Origin: Candidatus Magasanikiibacteriota bacterium | GTDB lineage: Bacteria; Patescibacteriota; Patescibacteriia; Magasanikbacterales; UBA922 | Length of the DNA stretch: 12,619 nucleotides | Assembly: GCA_003230965.1 (NCBI GenBank) | Contig: QIHL01000001.1 | Span: forward strand, 1-12,619 | Reading direction: 5' to 3' | Shown: positions 6,178-12,619 of the stretch, piece by piece | Numbering within the stretch: the stretch's first letter is position 1 | How the letters are laid out: the number at the start of each line of letters is the position of its first letter | Position numbers and translations under genes: made by a program | The notes under the pieces: generated by a model | Told to the model about the DNA's origin: nothing | The model's database searches: none | The model's input: only the letters and a program-made list of their open reading frames with translations

Positions 6178-8310
6178 TCATTTCACTCTCACTACATAAA
6201 TCTGTCCATCAGTAAAAAATGGATCACCTGTAAAATTTTTACCAAGAACAGGTGGAACAAAATTTTCTTTTGTTGACGTAATAATCATGTGAGATGTCTG
6301 CAAATCGTTAAACAAGAAATCACGTTCTGTATCAATAGCCGGCACAATACGGTGGGTAATCCCCCACTTAATACCACGATCCATACTCGCTGTACCAACA
6401 TACACATGATTTCCATTTGGCATAATCAAATTCGTTGTCCAAAAGCGAGCATGATGTCGCTGACGAACAGTTTGTCTTGCCGTAGCTTTCTCAAATCCAA
6501 ATGCATGTACATCTGTATTCCAAAAATCAGGTGTCATCGGTGCAGCAGAATATTCTTGATTAAAAACTGCATCCCTACCAGTAATCCACAAAGTTTGAAT
6601 GGTTGGTGCATCAGCCAGTGTCCAACCTGCCTGTTGTAGTGCATGAATAAATGCAACCTTATTTAGTGCAATGATAATAAAACTTAATGGTTCTTGTTTT
6701 CTTCCTCCCAAAGTTTCTGTATATTGTGGAAGTCCATACGTACCGCCAAATTGATTCAAAATATTACCAGTCACAACAATTGGCGGAACAACTGTCAATT
6801 TGTTTGCTTGTACAATCGGCTTAAATTGTATACCAAATCCAACATAAAAAAGAATACCGCACCCAATCAATATGCCAGAAAACCACACACGACTTTTTTG
6901 TGTCATACGTGCATGGTAAACCTTGTGTAGCCATTGTTTTAGTCCGCCCCATTCAATAATACTGACACCAACAAACAACCATAAAAAACCAAGCAAATAA
7001 CCACCCCAGACATCGCTCAAATAATGAACGCCGAGATATAATCTACTAAATCCTAAAAGAAAAATAAAAATAACTGCAATAAAAAATAAATTAGTTTTTG
7101 TACGCCACTGACGCGATAACCGACCTGTCATGTAAAAAATCATACCAAATAAAGCGATAGCCAATGTTGCATGACCACTTGGAAATGAATACGATGCTTC
7201 ATGATATACTGCAACACCAATAGGACGCGATCTATGCACTAACACTTTCATTAAACTTAGTGAGAATACTCCACCAAATGTACTCACCAAAAAACCAATC
7301 AAGTATTCACGTTTGTTGTAAAGAAAAAGAATAATTGAAACAACTACGATGACCACAGCTACCATCTGCCATTTGCCCCAGACAGTAATCCACAAAAAAA
7401 ACTTTACCATATCTGGCTGACGAAATGCATACAGTAGATGTTCCAATCTCACATCTGCATTTATAATATTTTCTTCATGGATAACCCCTTCTGCTACACC
7501 AACAAAGGCAGTGAATACATATACAAAAACTAATGTAAACAATGTTAATGGAAGCCCCAATAAATGCGATCGATCAACTCGTGCGCGCCAAAACAAAATA
7601 CTGCGTGGATGACGTTTTGTCTTACGAACAACATATTCATTATTCGCCATACCTTGAATTGCTGAATTAAACAGCGACAAACAGACTTTTGCGACCTGTT
7701 TTCCGTACGACCAGACAACCCACTTGATTAACCATAAAACAAATAAAATTGCTAAAAGAATAAATAAAAAAATTCCTAATTTTGGAGACCAAATTGAAAT
7801 ATATTCCCATGCACCACCAAAAAAATAGCCAAGAAAGATATAACCAAATGCCCAGCCAATTGCACTACAGATATTCCAAATAAAAAAACGTGTAGTAGAA
7901 ATATCAAAAAGACCTGCAACAAACGGCACAATCGGACGAAGCGGTCCAACAAACCGACCTAGCAAAAGACTTTTGCCACCATGCTGTTCAAAAAATGTTT
8001 CACCAAATGCTAAATGCCGTTTCATACGTTCTGACTGAAAATGTCGCATGAAAAATGGCGTCCCTCTTTTTCCGAAATAAAAACTTAAACTGTCGCCTAA
8101 AATGGCTCCAATAATCGTGACGACCACCAATACCCAAATGTTCATTGCACCTTGACGTGCCAAAAATCCAAGTAGCACTATAAAGGTCGTACCAGGAATT
8201 GCCAAGCCAATAAACGGTAGTGACTCTGCACCAGCAATCAAAAAAGCAAATACATATATCCACATGCCGAGTTGAAAAAGAAATGGAGAAAGCGAAGACA
8301 CATTATGCAT
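6178..8310 (-). CDS. DedA - PAP2 phosphatase - LssY-like C-terminal fusion
   Basis: This 710-residue polytopic protein has three parts. Residues 1-200 form a DedA (SNARE-associated/VTT) domain with AESLPFIGLAIPG (28-40), ILGDSLSFYFG (70-80) and GRFVGPLRP (118-126). Residues about 250-455 form a PAP2 phosphatase with all three motifs intact: K355...RP (362-363), SFPSGH (375-380) and SR...H...D (Ser422, Arg423, His429, Asp433). After a further membrane segment (about 476-494), residues 505-710 resemble the LssY C-terminal domain: LWITGRD (574-580), RHHARFW (618-624), YVGTASMDRG (637-646) and IDTERDFLFNDL (659-670). DedA proteins include polyprenyl-phosphate flippases and PAP2 proteins include undecaprenyl-diphosphate phosphatases, so one protein may dephosphorylate and recycle a lipid carrier; phospholipid substrates are possible. 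It is the last gene of the operon, five bases after its neighbour, and its TGA stop faces the CapA-like gene. Confidence 0.9.
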   Translation of the reverse strand: MHNVSSLSPFLFQLGMWIYVFAFLIAGAESLPFIGLAIPGTTFIVLLGFLARQGAMNIWVLVVVTIIGAILGDSLSFYFGKRGTPFFMRHFQSERMKRHLAFGETFFEQHGGKSLLLGRFVGPLRPIVPFVAGLFDISTTRFFIWNICSAIGWAFGYIFLGYFFGGAWEYISIWSPKLGIFLFILLAILFVLWLIKWVVWSYGKQVAKVCLSLFNSAIQGMANNEYVVRKTKRHPRSILFWRARVDRSHLLGLPLTLFTLVFVYVFTAFVGVAEGVIHEENIINADVRLEHLLYAFRQPDMVKFFLWITVWGKWQMVAVVIVVVSIILFLYNKREYLIGFLVSTFGGVFSLSLMKVLVHRSRPIGVAVYHEASYSFPSGHATLAIALFGMIFYMTGRLSRQWRTKTNLFFIAVIFIFLLGFSRLYLGVHYLSDVWGGYLLGFLWLFVGVSIIEWGGLKQWLHKVYHARMTQKSRVWFSGILIGCGILFYVGFGIQFKPIVQANKLTVVPPIVVTGNILNQFGGTYGLPQYTETLGGRKQEPLSFIIIALNKVAFIHALQQAGWTLADAPTIQTLWITGRDAVFNQEYSAAPMTPDFWNTDVHAFGFEKATARQTVRQRHHARFWTTNLIMPNGNHVYVGTASMDRGIKWGITHRIVPAIDTERDFLFNDLQTSHMIITSTKENFVPPVLGKNFTGDPFFTDGQIYVVRVK

Positions 8311-8315
8311 ATCAA

Positions 8316-8753
8316 CTATTTATGAGAGCGACGTTGAAAAAAATAAATAACACAAGCAAAAAAAATTCCACCAGCTAATCCCATAGACAAATCACCCATA
8401 GTATCTATATTATTCGCTTGGTATTGAAAATAAAAGAAAATATCATGAATATACTCATATACTTCCCACAAAATTGCAACTGCGGATGTGAGTCCCACCA
8501 GCATCGTTGAATATAGCCATGCAGGTTCAATCAGCCATTTTTTTCTTTTTCCTACAAATCGCATCAACCGATCAAATGACCATGCAGTGACAATACCGCC
8601 CAATATATGTATATATATGTCACTGGTAGGCCAAAAAAGAAATGGACCCAATGAGTAGGCAAATAATAAATTCAAAATATAAACAATAATCATCGGTAAA
8701 AATGATCGCAAAATTTGAATACACTCTTGTAACGGAGAAAAAAAACGTTTCAT
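8316..8753 (-). CDS. Small polytopic membrane protein of unknown function (YjdF/DUF2238-like pattern)
   Basis: This 145-residue protein has about four hydrophobic segments (roughly 17-41, 46-60, 80-96 and 122-139). Charged and polar residues sit at membrane edges: His49, the WEVYEYIHD stretch (96-104) with Glu97, Glu100, His103 and Asp104, and DTMGDLSMGLAGG (117-129). The WEVYE...DTMGD arrangement resembles the YjdF/DUF2238 membrane family, but this is from memory of the pattern and the function of that family is not clear to me. The ATG at 8753 was chosen because it lies one base after the upstream stop; a longer frame reaching 8885 would overlap the GT2 gene by 131 bases and starts with a poor sequence. 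It sits between the GT2 enzyme and the DedA-PAP2 fusion, which suggests a lipid or envelope role. The clustered acidic and His residues could bind metal. Confidence 0.72.
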   Translation of the reverse strand: MKRFFSPLQECIQILRSFLPMIIVYILNLLFAYSLGPFLFWPTSDIYIHILGGIVTAWSFDRLMRFVGKRKKWLIEPAWLYSTMLVGLTSAVAILWEVYEYIHDIFFYFQYQANNIDTMGDLSMGLAGGIFFACVIYFFQRRSHK

Positions 8754-8754
8754 A

Positions 8755-9477
8755 TTATCTAATTGGATCCCACTGCTTGCTAAATCCATGATGAAAAAGA
8801 AAAATAAATATACCATTGACAGACCATATAAATAACAACCGCGTCCATCCAATTTTGTGTGCTCGCCGTCCTGTATGATACACAATCATATTTTGCAAAA
8901 ATCTTGTCTTTCCAATTTTAGACAGTTTAGAAAACATATCCATATCTTCTGCCGCAACGTATGCTTCATTAAATCCACCAACTTTTTGAAATGCACTTTT
9001 ACGAATAAACTGAAATTCTCCTGATGCAACACCAACTCCAAAAATATTATTCAAAATCATCACAAACCAATTAAAGACACCAAAAATAAAACGATCAGCA
9101 ACTGTCTCCATTTCTGGAAATACTTTCAATCTTGCTGTTGCTGCCACAATCTTTGGATTATTTTTAAATACTGCAATTACTTCAGTAAAAAAATCATCTG
9201 GATTTGGAATACTAATATCTGCATCACAAAATATAAAGTACTCACCTTTTGCAACCTCTGCACCAATGTTGCGTCCACCAGCAATCGTTTGTCGTGTTGT
9301 TCCTGTATATACAATAACTCTATCTGCATACTGGTTTGCGATGTCAATTGTCTTGTCAATGCTGTTTCCATCAGAGATTATTATTTCATAGTCTGTGTTT
9401 TCCATCGTTTTCAGATGAATCAATGTTTTTTTAATAACAGATTCTTCGTTTAATGTTGGAATAATAATAGAAATCAT
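8755..9477 (-). CDS. GT2-family glycosyltransferase, membrane associated
   Basis: This 240-residue GT-A fold enzyme starts with ISIIIPTLNEE (2-12), followed by ISDGNSIDKT (34-43), AGGRNIGAEVAKG (66-78) and the metal/nucleotide-binding CDAD (Cys84 to Asp87). Then come SGEFQFIRKSAF (152-163), VGGFNE (166-171) and AAEDMD (175-180), which places the likely catalytic acid around Glu177/Asp178. Two hydrophobic stretches (about 132-150 and 214-232) suggest membrane attachment. The length is short for GT2, so there is no extra domain. Donor and acceptor cannot be read from sequence. The gene overlaps the upstream DedA gene by four bases (ATGA) and is followed one base later by the small membrane protein, so all are probably co-transcribed and coupled. 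With DedA and PAP2 neighbours, a polyprenyl-phosphate or membrane lipid acceptor is a reasonable inference. Confidence 0.9.
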   Translation of the reverse strand: MISIIIPTLNEESVIKKTLIHLKTMENTDYEIIISDGNSIDKTIDIANQYADRVIVYTGTTRQTIAGGRNIGAEVAKGEYFIFCDADISIPNPDDFFTEVIAVFKNNPKIVAATARLKVFPEMETVADRFIFGVFNWFVMILNNIFGVGVASGEFQFIRKSAFQKVGGFNEAYVAAEDMDMFSKLSKIGKTRFLQNMIVYHTGRRAHKIGWTRLLFIWSVNGIFIFLFHHGFSKQWDPIR

Positions 9478-10064
9478 AATTCATCGTTCATAACCTTTTT
9501 ACGCATAATCCGACCAAAAAAATAAAAGCCCAAAACTAACGCTGTTACTAATACAAATAGAAAAAGTACATGCAACGCCTTACCAACCAACAAATAAACG
9601 TGTGCAAACAAATACCCTGCAACGAGCAATATCGTAGTCCAAAAAAATCCGCCAAGAAGGTTATAAAATATATATTTTTTTATTGGCACACGCGACATAC
9701 CAGCAACAGACAAAACTACCACTGCAAATCCAAATCCAGTCGTTAATTTTGAAAAAAGTAAAATACGATCTTCATGTTTGCGAAATAATCGTTTTACATG
9801 CACAATTGCTTCTTTGTTGATACGAAACCATTTACCAAACCTACGAACAAATAAATCTAATCCATGCAACCCAACGAAATACCAAAATAAATCGCCAACA
9901 AAATCGCCAAGAAGGAGAAGGATAAATGTTGGCACGATAGAGATGAGATGAAGTCGTAACAAAAAACCCGACCCAACCATAGTAAGCGGTCCTTCGGCAA
10001 TTGCAGCAACAAAAATTGCTGGATATCTAAAAGTTTCAATGAATGTAAGAACGTCCATATACAA
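9474..10064 (-). CDS. DedA/VTT-family membrane protein
   Basis: This 196-residue protein is of normal length for a single DedA domain. Landmarks are IAEGPLTMVGSGFLL (22-36), GDFVGDLFWYFVG (53-65), the positively charged FRKHEDRILLFSK region (94-106) with a GFGFAVVVLSVAG stretch (110-122), the re-entrant YNLLGGFFWTTILLVAGYL segment (134-152) and a last hydrophobic helix (about 158-183) with a basic tail. DedA proteins include transporters that return undecaprenyl phosphate or phosphatidylethanolamine across the membrane. It is the first gene of the four-gene minus-strand operon, and the operon ends with a second DedA domain in the fusion. ATG at 10064 gives MYMDVL; ATG at 10058 is equally possible, and neither has a close Shine-Dalgarno motif. 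Confidence 0.86.
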   Translation of the reverse strand: MYMDVLTFIETFRYPAIFVAAIAEGPLTMVGSGFLLRLHLISIVPTFILLLLGDFVGDLFWYFVGLHGLDLFVRRFGKWFRINKEAIVHVKRLFRKHEDRILLFSKLTTGFGFAVVVLSVAGMSRVPIKKYIFYNLLGGFFWTTILLVAGYLFAHVYLLVGKALHVLFLFVLVTALVLGFYFFGRIMRKKVMNDEL

Positions 10065-10088
10065 AAATCTACCTAGATTATGTTACTC

Positions 10089-10117
10089 ATGATACCACAG
10101 GAGAAAATATGATACAA
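10089..10117 (-). promoter_or_regulatory. Candidate promoter of the DedA-GT2 operon
   Basis: On the minus strand, TTGTAT (10117-10112) and TATCAT (10094-10089, five of six matches to TATAAT) are separated by exactly 17 bases. Transcription would start near 10082, leaving a leader of about 18 bases. This lies in the 184-base divergent gap shared with the DsbA-like gene. Confidence 0.42.
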
Positions 10118-10191
10118 TTGAATAAATTGACTAAAAACTAACAAATAGCAAAACTTTGAAACAGACCTTAGAACTTCTAGTCTTTGCTCTC

Positions 10192-10220
10192 TTTTCAATA
10201 CTAATCATTCGTGTTACAAT
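10192..10220 (+). promoter_or_regulatory. Candidate promoter of the DsbA-VKOR pair
   Basis: TTTTCA (10192-10197, four of six matches) and TACAAT (10215-10220, five of six matches) are separated by 17 bases. The expected transcription start is near 10227, giving a leader of about 20 bases with no Shine-Dalgarno motif before the ATG at 10249. It and the minus-strand promoter are about 75 bases apart, and I see no structured element between them. Confidence 0.4.
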
Positions 10221-10248
10221 AATGCTATTCACATACTAACATTTCCTT

Positions 10249-10959
10249 ATGAACGACAGACTCAAAAGTGGATTTATCTGGGCAGGCGTATCACTATTGA
10301 TCGTTATTGTCCTAATCGTTGTTATCAAAATTGGTTCTAATAGAGCCACAAATTCCGGTACAGTACTCAAGACTCCTGTAACTGTAAATGACCATATCCA
10401 AGGGTCTACAAATGCAAAAGTGACGTTGGTTGAATATGGTGATTTTGAATGCCCAGTTTGTTTAACCTATTACCCAATGGCAAAACAACTACACGCAGAT
10501 TTTCCAAACAGTGTTGCTTTCGTATTTCGTGAATTTCCGCTTACATCTATTCATCACAATGCACAAATTGCTGCGCAAGCAGCCGAGGCATCGGCTAAGC
10601 AAGGAAAATTCTGGGATATGCACGACATGCTCTATAATACACAAAATAATTGGTCAACAATGTCTGATCCGACTAGCTATTTTGTTACCCTTGCAAATTC
10701 AATCGGCCTGAATGTAAAACAATTTAAAATAGATCTCAATAGTAAAACGATTAAAAAACATGTTGCACAAGATCTTGCAAGTGCTAATGCAAACGGTCTG
10801 AATGCAACACCGACATTCTTTCTGAACGGAAAAGAGATACAAAATCCAAAAACCTACACCGACTTTAAAACACTGGTAGAACAAGCCTTAAGAAAAATAA
10901 ATACTTCTTCTGTATCAACCTATGCAAACACCAGTACAGCAAACACAACCGCACAATAA
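10249..10959 (+). CDS. DsbA-like thiol-disulfide oxidoreductase, membrane anchored
   Basis: This 236-residue protein has a basic N-terminus and one membrane segment (about 9-28), then an extracytoplasmic thioredoxin-fold domain of the DsbA/Thioredoxin_4 type. The active site reads DFECPVC (65-71), with redox cysteines Cys68 and Cys71. The insertion helices follow (from about 100), and the cis-proline loop is ATPTFFLNG (186-194). It should form disulfides in exported proteins and be re-oxidised by the VKOR protein encoded next, as in the well known DsbA/VKOR pairs that replace DsbB. The last 19 residues (218-236) are a Ser/Thr/Asn/Ala tail not needed for the fold, and its coding DNA overlaps the VKOR start by 38 bases. 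The start fits well with the membrane segment. Confidence 0.92.
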   Translation: MNDRLKSGFIWAGVSLLIVIVLIVVIKIGSNRATNSGTVLKTPVTVNDHIQGSTNAKVTLVEYGDFECPVCLTYYPMAKQLHADFPNSVAFVFREFPLTSIHHNAQIAAQAAEASAKQGKFWDMHDMLYNTQNNWSTMSDPTSYFVTLANSIGLNVKQFKIDLNSKTIKKHVAQDLASANANGLNATPTFFLNGKEIQNPKTYTDFKTLVEQALRKINTSSVSTYANTSTANTTAQ

Positions 10960-11404
10960 AATCTCACATATTAGTGCCATCTTATTCTTAATTTTTTCTG
11001 CAATAGGCTTTGTTGATGCGACATATCTTACGGTTGTACACTACGCAGGAGAATCGCCATCCTGTTCATTGATACATGGTTGCGATATTGTTACGAGCAG
11101 TAGCTACTCTATGATTTTTGGCATTCCAGTTGCACTATTTGGTTCTATCTTTTATCTTGCAATATTACTCTTGTCAATTGCATATATAGATAGAAAGAAA
11201 GAAATTATTTTGCGCATTTGTGCATGGCTCAGTTGGCTCGGCTTTCTTGCATCAGTTTGGTTTGTATTTCTTCAATTCTTTATTATTCACGCCATCTGCA
11301 TCTATTGCATGAGTTCCGCGTTTACATCAACAACAATTTTTGTAATAGGCATGGTGTATCTAACAAAAATACGAAAAACTTCCAATAATAAAAAAATAAT
11401 ATAA
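10922..11404 (+). CDS. VKOR-family disulfide-forming membrane protein
   Basis: This 160-residue polytopic protein is a bacterial vitamin K epoxide reductase homologue, which passes electrons from DsbA-like proteins to quinone. It keeps the four functional cysteines: the loop pair Cys48 and Cys54 (in CSLIHGCDIV, 48-57), and the active-site CIYC (Cys126, Cys129). The Ser-Tyr (61-62) before FGIPVALFG (66-74) is also typical. Hydrophobic segments are at about 16-38, 63-88, 97-119 and 122-148. The start at 10922 lies inside the DsbA-like gene in another frame. No other ATG, GTG or TTG exists before the first helix, so the 38-base overlap seems real. It has no separate thioredoxin domain because the partner is encoded just upstream. 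Its stop abuts the stop of the convergent gene with no base between them. Confidence 0.93.
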   Translation: MQTPVQQTQPHNKISHISAILFLIFSAIGFVDATYLTVVHYAGESPSCSLIHGCDIVTSSSYSMIFGIPVALFGSIFYLAILLLSIAYIDRKKEIILRICAWLSWLGFLASVWFVFLQFFIIHAICIYCMSSAFTSTTIFVIGMVYLTKIRKTSNNKKII

Positions 11405-12574
11405 CTACTGATATTGAATAAAAATTGGAATTGGACGTAAACGTAAAACCTCTAATGGCGTAAGTAAACGTGTGCTCGGTAATTTCAAATCTTGTCTATA
11501 AAATAATTTTATTCCAGTAAACTGTACTGGCTCTGGATAGATAACTCTATCATACGTATTGATTTTTTTTGCAGGAGATCCCCACCCATCCATGTCCATC
11601 ACAATTTGTACTTCTGGAAGCAAATGAATCTTTTGGGTGTGTGTTATCATACGTTCAGTAAACCGATGAATAACAAGAATCTTTGGCGGAAGTTTATACT
11701 TCTGGACTAATGATGCTAGATACTGCGTAGTTGCATTTATATCTGTAGCATCAACCGTACCCACAACTGTCCCAGGTGGATTACCATATTTCATATTGAA
11801 TTCAGGATCAATTGCAAGGTGCACTTGCGGTAATTTCAAATACGGTTCAAGAAGATGAATTTCTTTCTGTATATTACTAGTACCAGCCTGTACATCCAAA
11901 ATAACAATTCCATTTATATGTTTTGCCATTTCAATCGCATGATCAATTTGATCAGACGGCATACGTGCACTATATTTTCCATTTTTTCCAGCACTAGCCT
12001 GCGCAGTGAATGCAATATATTCAATCGCTGGCATAATCGGTGTGCTTGTGTCTGCTTGTTTCCATTCTTTTATAGCATTACGTAATTTCTGTAGAACAAT
12101 ATCTTCTGGATATTCACCAAGAATTCCCATACCAGTGGAATAAAAATTTCCATAATACGCAAGAATACGTTTGAACGGCAAAATAGCTCCGACATCTGGA
12201 TACGGAGCATCATTTACTGGCCACAGATATTTTTGTTGTTTTTTTGTTGATGTTGATATTGTGGAAGATGTTGAAGTAGTCAAAACAACAGGTGTTGGTC
12301 TATTTGCGAGCAACATCATACGTTTATTATAGTCAGTCTTATTTAATGTTGGTGTAACAACAATGAGTGGCTCTTTCGTTGTTGTGACAGAAAAAAGTGA
12401 TGAGGCTACTTTATGAAAATCAGTTTTTTTTGACGTAACAAATAAAAAAGCAACTTCTGCAATAATAAGTAAACACAGCACACCAACTATCCATCCAAAA
12501 ATTTTGAAAGTGTGAGTACGAGATGTTGAAACATCTCTTTGTTTTTCAAGTTGTGAATCGTCAGAATCTTCCAT
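11405..12574 (-). CDS. Membrane-anchored extracytoplasmic protein of unknown function
   Basis: I do not recognise an established family for this 389-residue protein. It has a short charged cytoplasmic tail (1-22), one membrane segment (about 24-47), a Ser/Thr/Lys-rich linker (about 92-114) and a globular domain (117-389). The domain has repeated strand-then-loop units: RILAYYGNFY (136-145), PAIEYIAFTAQ (182-192), NGIVILDVQAG (221-231), VHLAIDPEFNM (251-261), PPKILVIHRFT (296-306), VQIVMDMDGWG (322-332), FTGIKLFYRQD (352-362) and a final PIFIQYQ (383-389). This order resembles a beta/alpha (TIM) barrel with carboxylates at strand ends (Glu185, Asp227, Asp256, Glu258, Asp327, Asp329), as in glycosidases, so a cell-wall or polysaccharide hydrolase is possible but unproved. 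ATG at 12574 has no Shine-Dalgarno motif. It is monocistronic, converging on VKOR with no gap. Confidence 0.82.
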   Translation of the reverse strand: MEDSDDSQLEKQRDVSTSRTHTFKIFGWIVGVLCLLIIAEVAFLFVTSKKTDFHKVASSLFSVTTTKEPLIVVTPTLNKTDYNKRMMLLANRPTPVVLTTSTSSTISTSTKKQQKYLWPVNDAPYPDVGAILPFKRILAYYGNFYSTGMGILGEYPEDIVLQKLRNAIKEWKQADTSTPIMPAIEYIAFTAQASAGKNGKYSARMPSDQIDHAIEMAKHINGIVILDVQAGTSNIQKEIHLLEPYLKLPQVHLAIDPEFNMKYGNPPGTVVGTVDATDINATTQYLASLVQKYKLPPKILVIHRFTERMITHTQKIHLLPEVQIVMDMDGWGSPAKKINTYDRVIYPEPVQFTGIKLFYRQDLKLPSTRLLTPLEVLRLRPIPIFIQYQ

Positions 12575-12619
12575 AAATTAAATAAATACTACTACAAAAA
12601 TATAACAAGACAACAACCT

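Noticed and set aside
8754..8885. A 44-residue longer form of the small membrane protein starting at 8885
   Set aside because: It would overlap the GT2 gene by 131 bases. The internal ATG at 8753 lies one base after the GT2 stop and begins a sensible membrane protein.
1..12619. Recoded TGA (Gracilibacteria/SR1 or Mycoplasma-type code)
   Set aside because: TGA acts as the stop in overlaps GTGA at 1867-1870 and ATGA at 9477-9474 and for the 710-residue fusion; no gene needs TGA read-through.

Overview
The window is AT-rich bacterial chromosomal DNA (roughly one third G+C by eye). It holds twelve complete protein-coding genes and no RNA gene, insertion sequence, CRISPR array or phage gene that I can see. 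Genes are packed tightly: the largest gap is about 185 bases. TGA is used as a stop (cupin gene, GT2/DedA junction, 710-residue fusion), so the standard bacterial code 11 fits and codes reading TGA as an amino acid do not. Close Shine-Dalgarno motifs are almost absent, and several promoter-like -10 boxes lie only 7 to 28 bases before a start codon. With the GH130-like proteins, the DsbA-like/VKOR pair and the DedA-PAP2-LssY fusion, this suggests a Candidate Phyla Radiation (Patescibacteria, Parcubacteria-like) genome. That assignment is inference; no ribosomal or marker gene is present to prove it.

Layout. (1) 115-1365, plus strand: a small membrane protein with a PH-like cytosolic part, then an AlkD-type HEAT-repeat DNA glycosylase homologue. 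(2) 1529-4951, plus strand: a compact operon of a stand-alone phosphomannose-isomerase-type cupin, a GH130 enzyme, and a 640-residue protein carrying two GH130 modules in tandem, giving three GH130 modules in all. (3) 5068-6171, plus strand: a membrane-anchored CapA-like protein that has lost several expected metal ligands. (4) 10064 down to 6178, minus strand: a four-gene membrane operon of DedA protein, GT2 glycosyltransferase, small unknown membrane protein, and a DedA + PAP2 phosphatase + LssY-like fusion. (5) 10249-11404, plus strand: a DsbA-like oxidoreductase and a VKOR-family quinone-linked partner whose reading frames overlap by 38 bases. (6) 12574-11405, minus strand: a membrane-anchored extracytoplasmic protein of unknown function.

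How they may work together. The window is dominated by envelope and carbohydrate functions. GH130 enzymes of known function act on beta-mannosides, often by phosphorolysis to mannose 1-phosphate, and a PMI-type cupin is a sensible partner in mannose-phosphate metabolism. The minus-strand operon looks like polyprenyl-phosphate carrier metabolism: DedA proteins include undecaprenyl-phosphate flippases, PAP2 proteins include undecaprenyl-diphosphate phosphatases, and GT2 enzymes can load such carriers. DsbA/VKOR make disulfides in exported proteins. The most unusual points are the double GH130 polypeptide with a diverged first module, the CapA homologue lacking metal ligands, and the unknown 389-residue exported protein.
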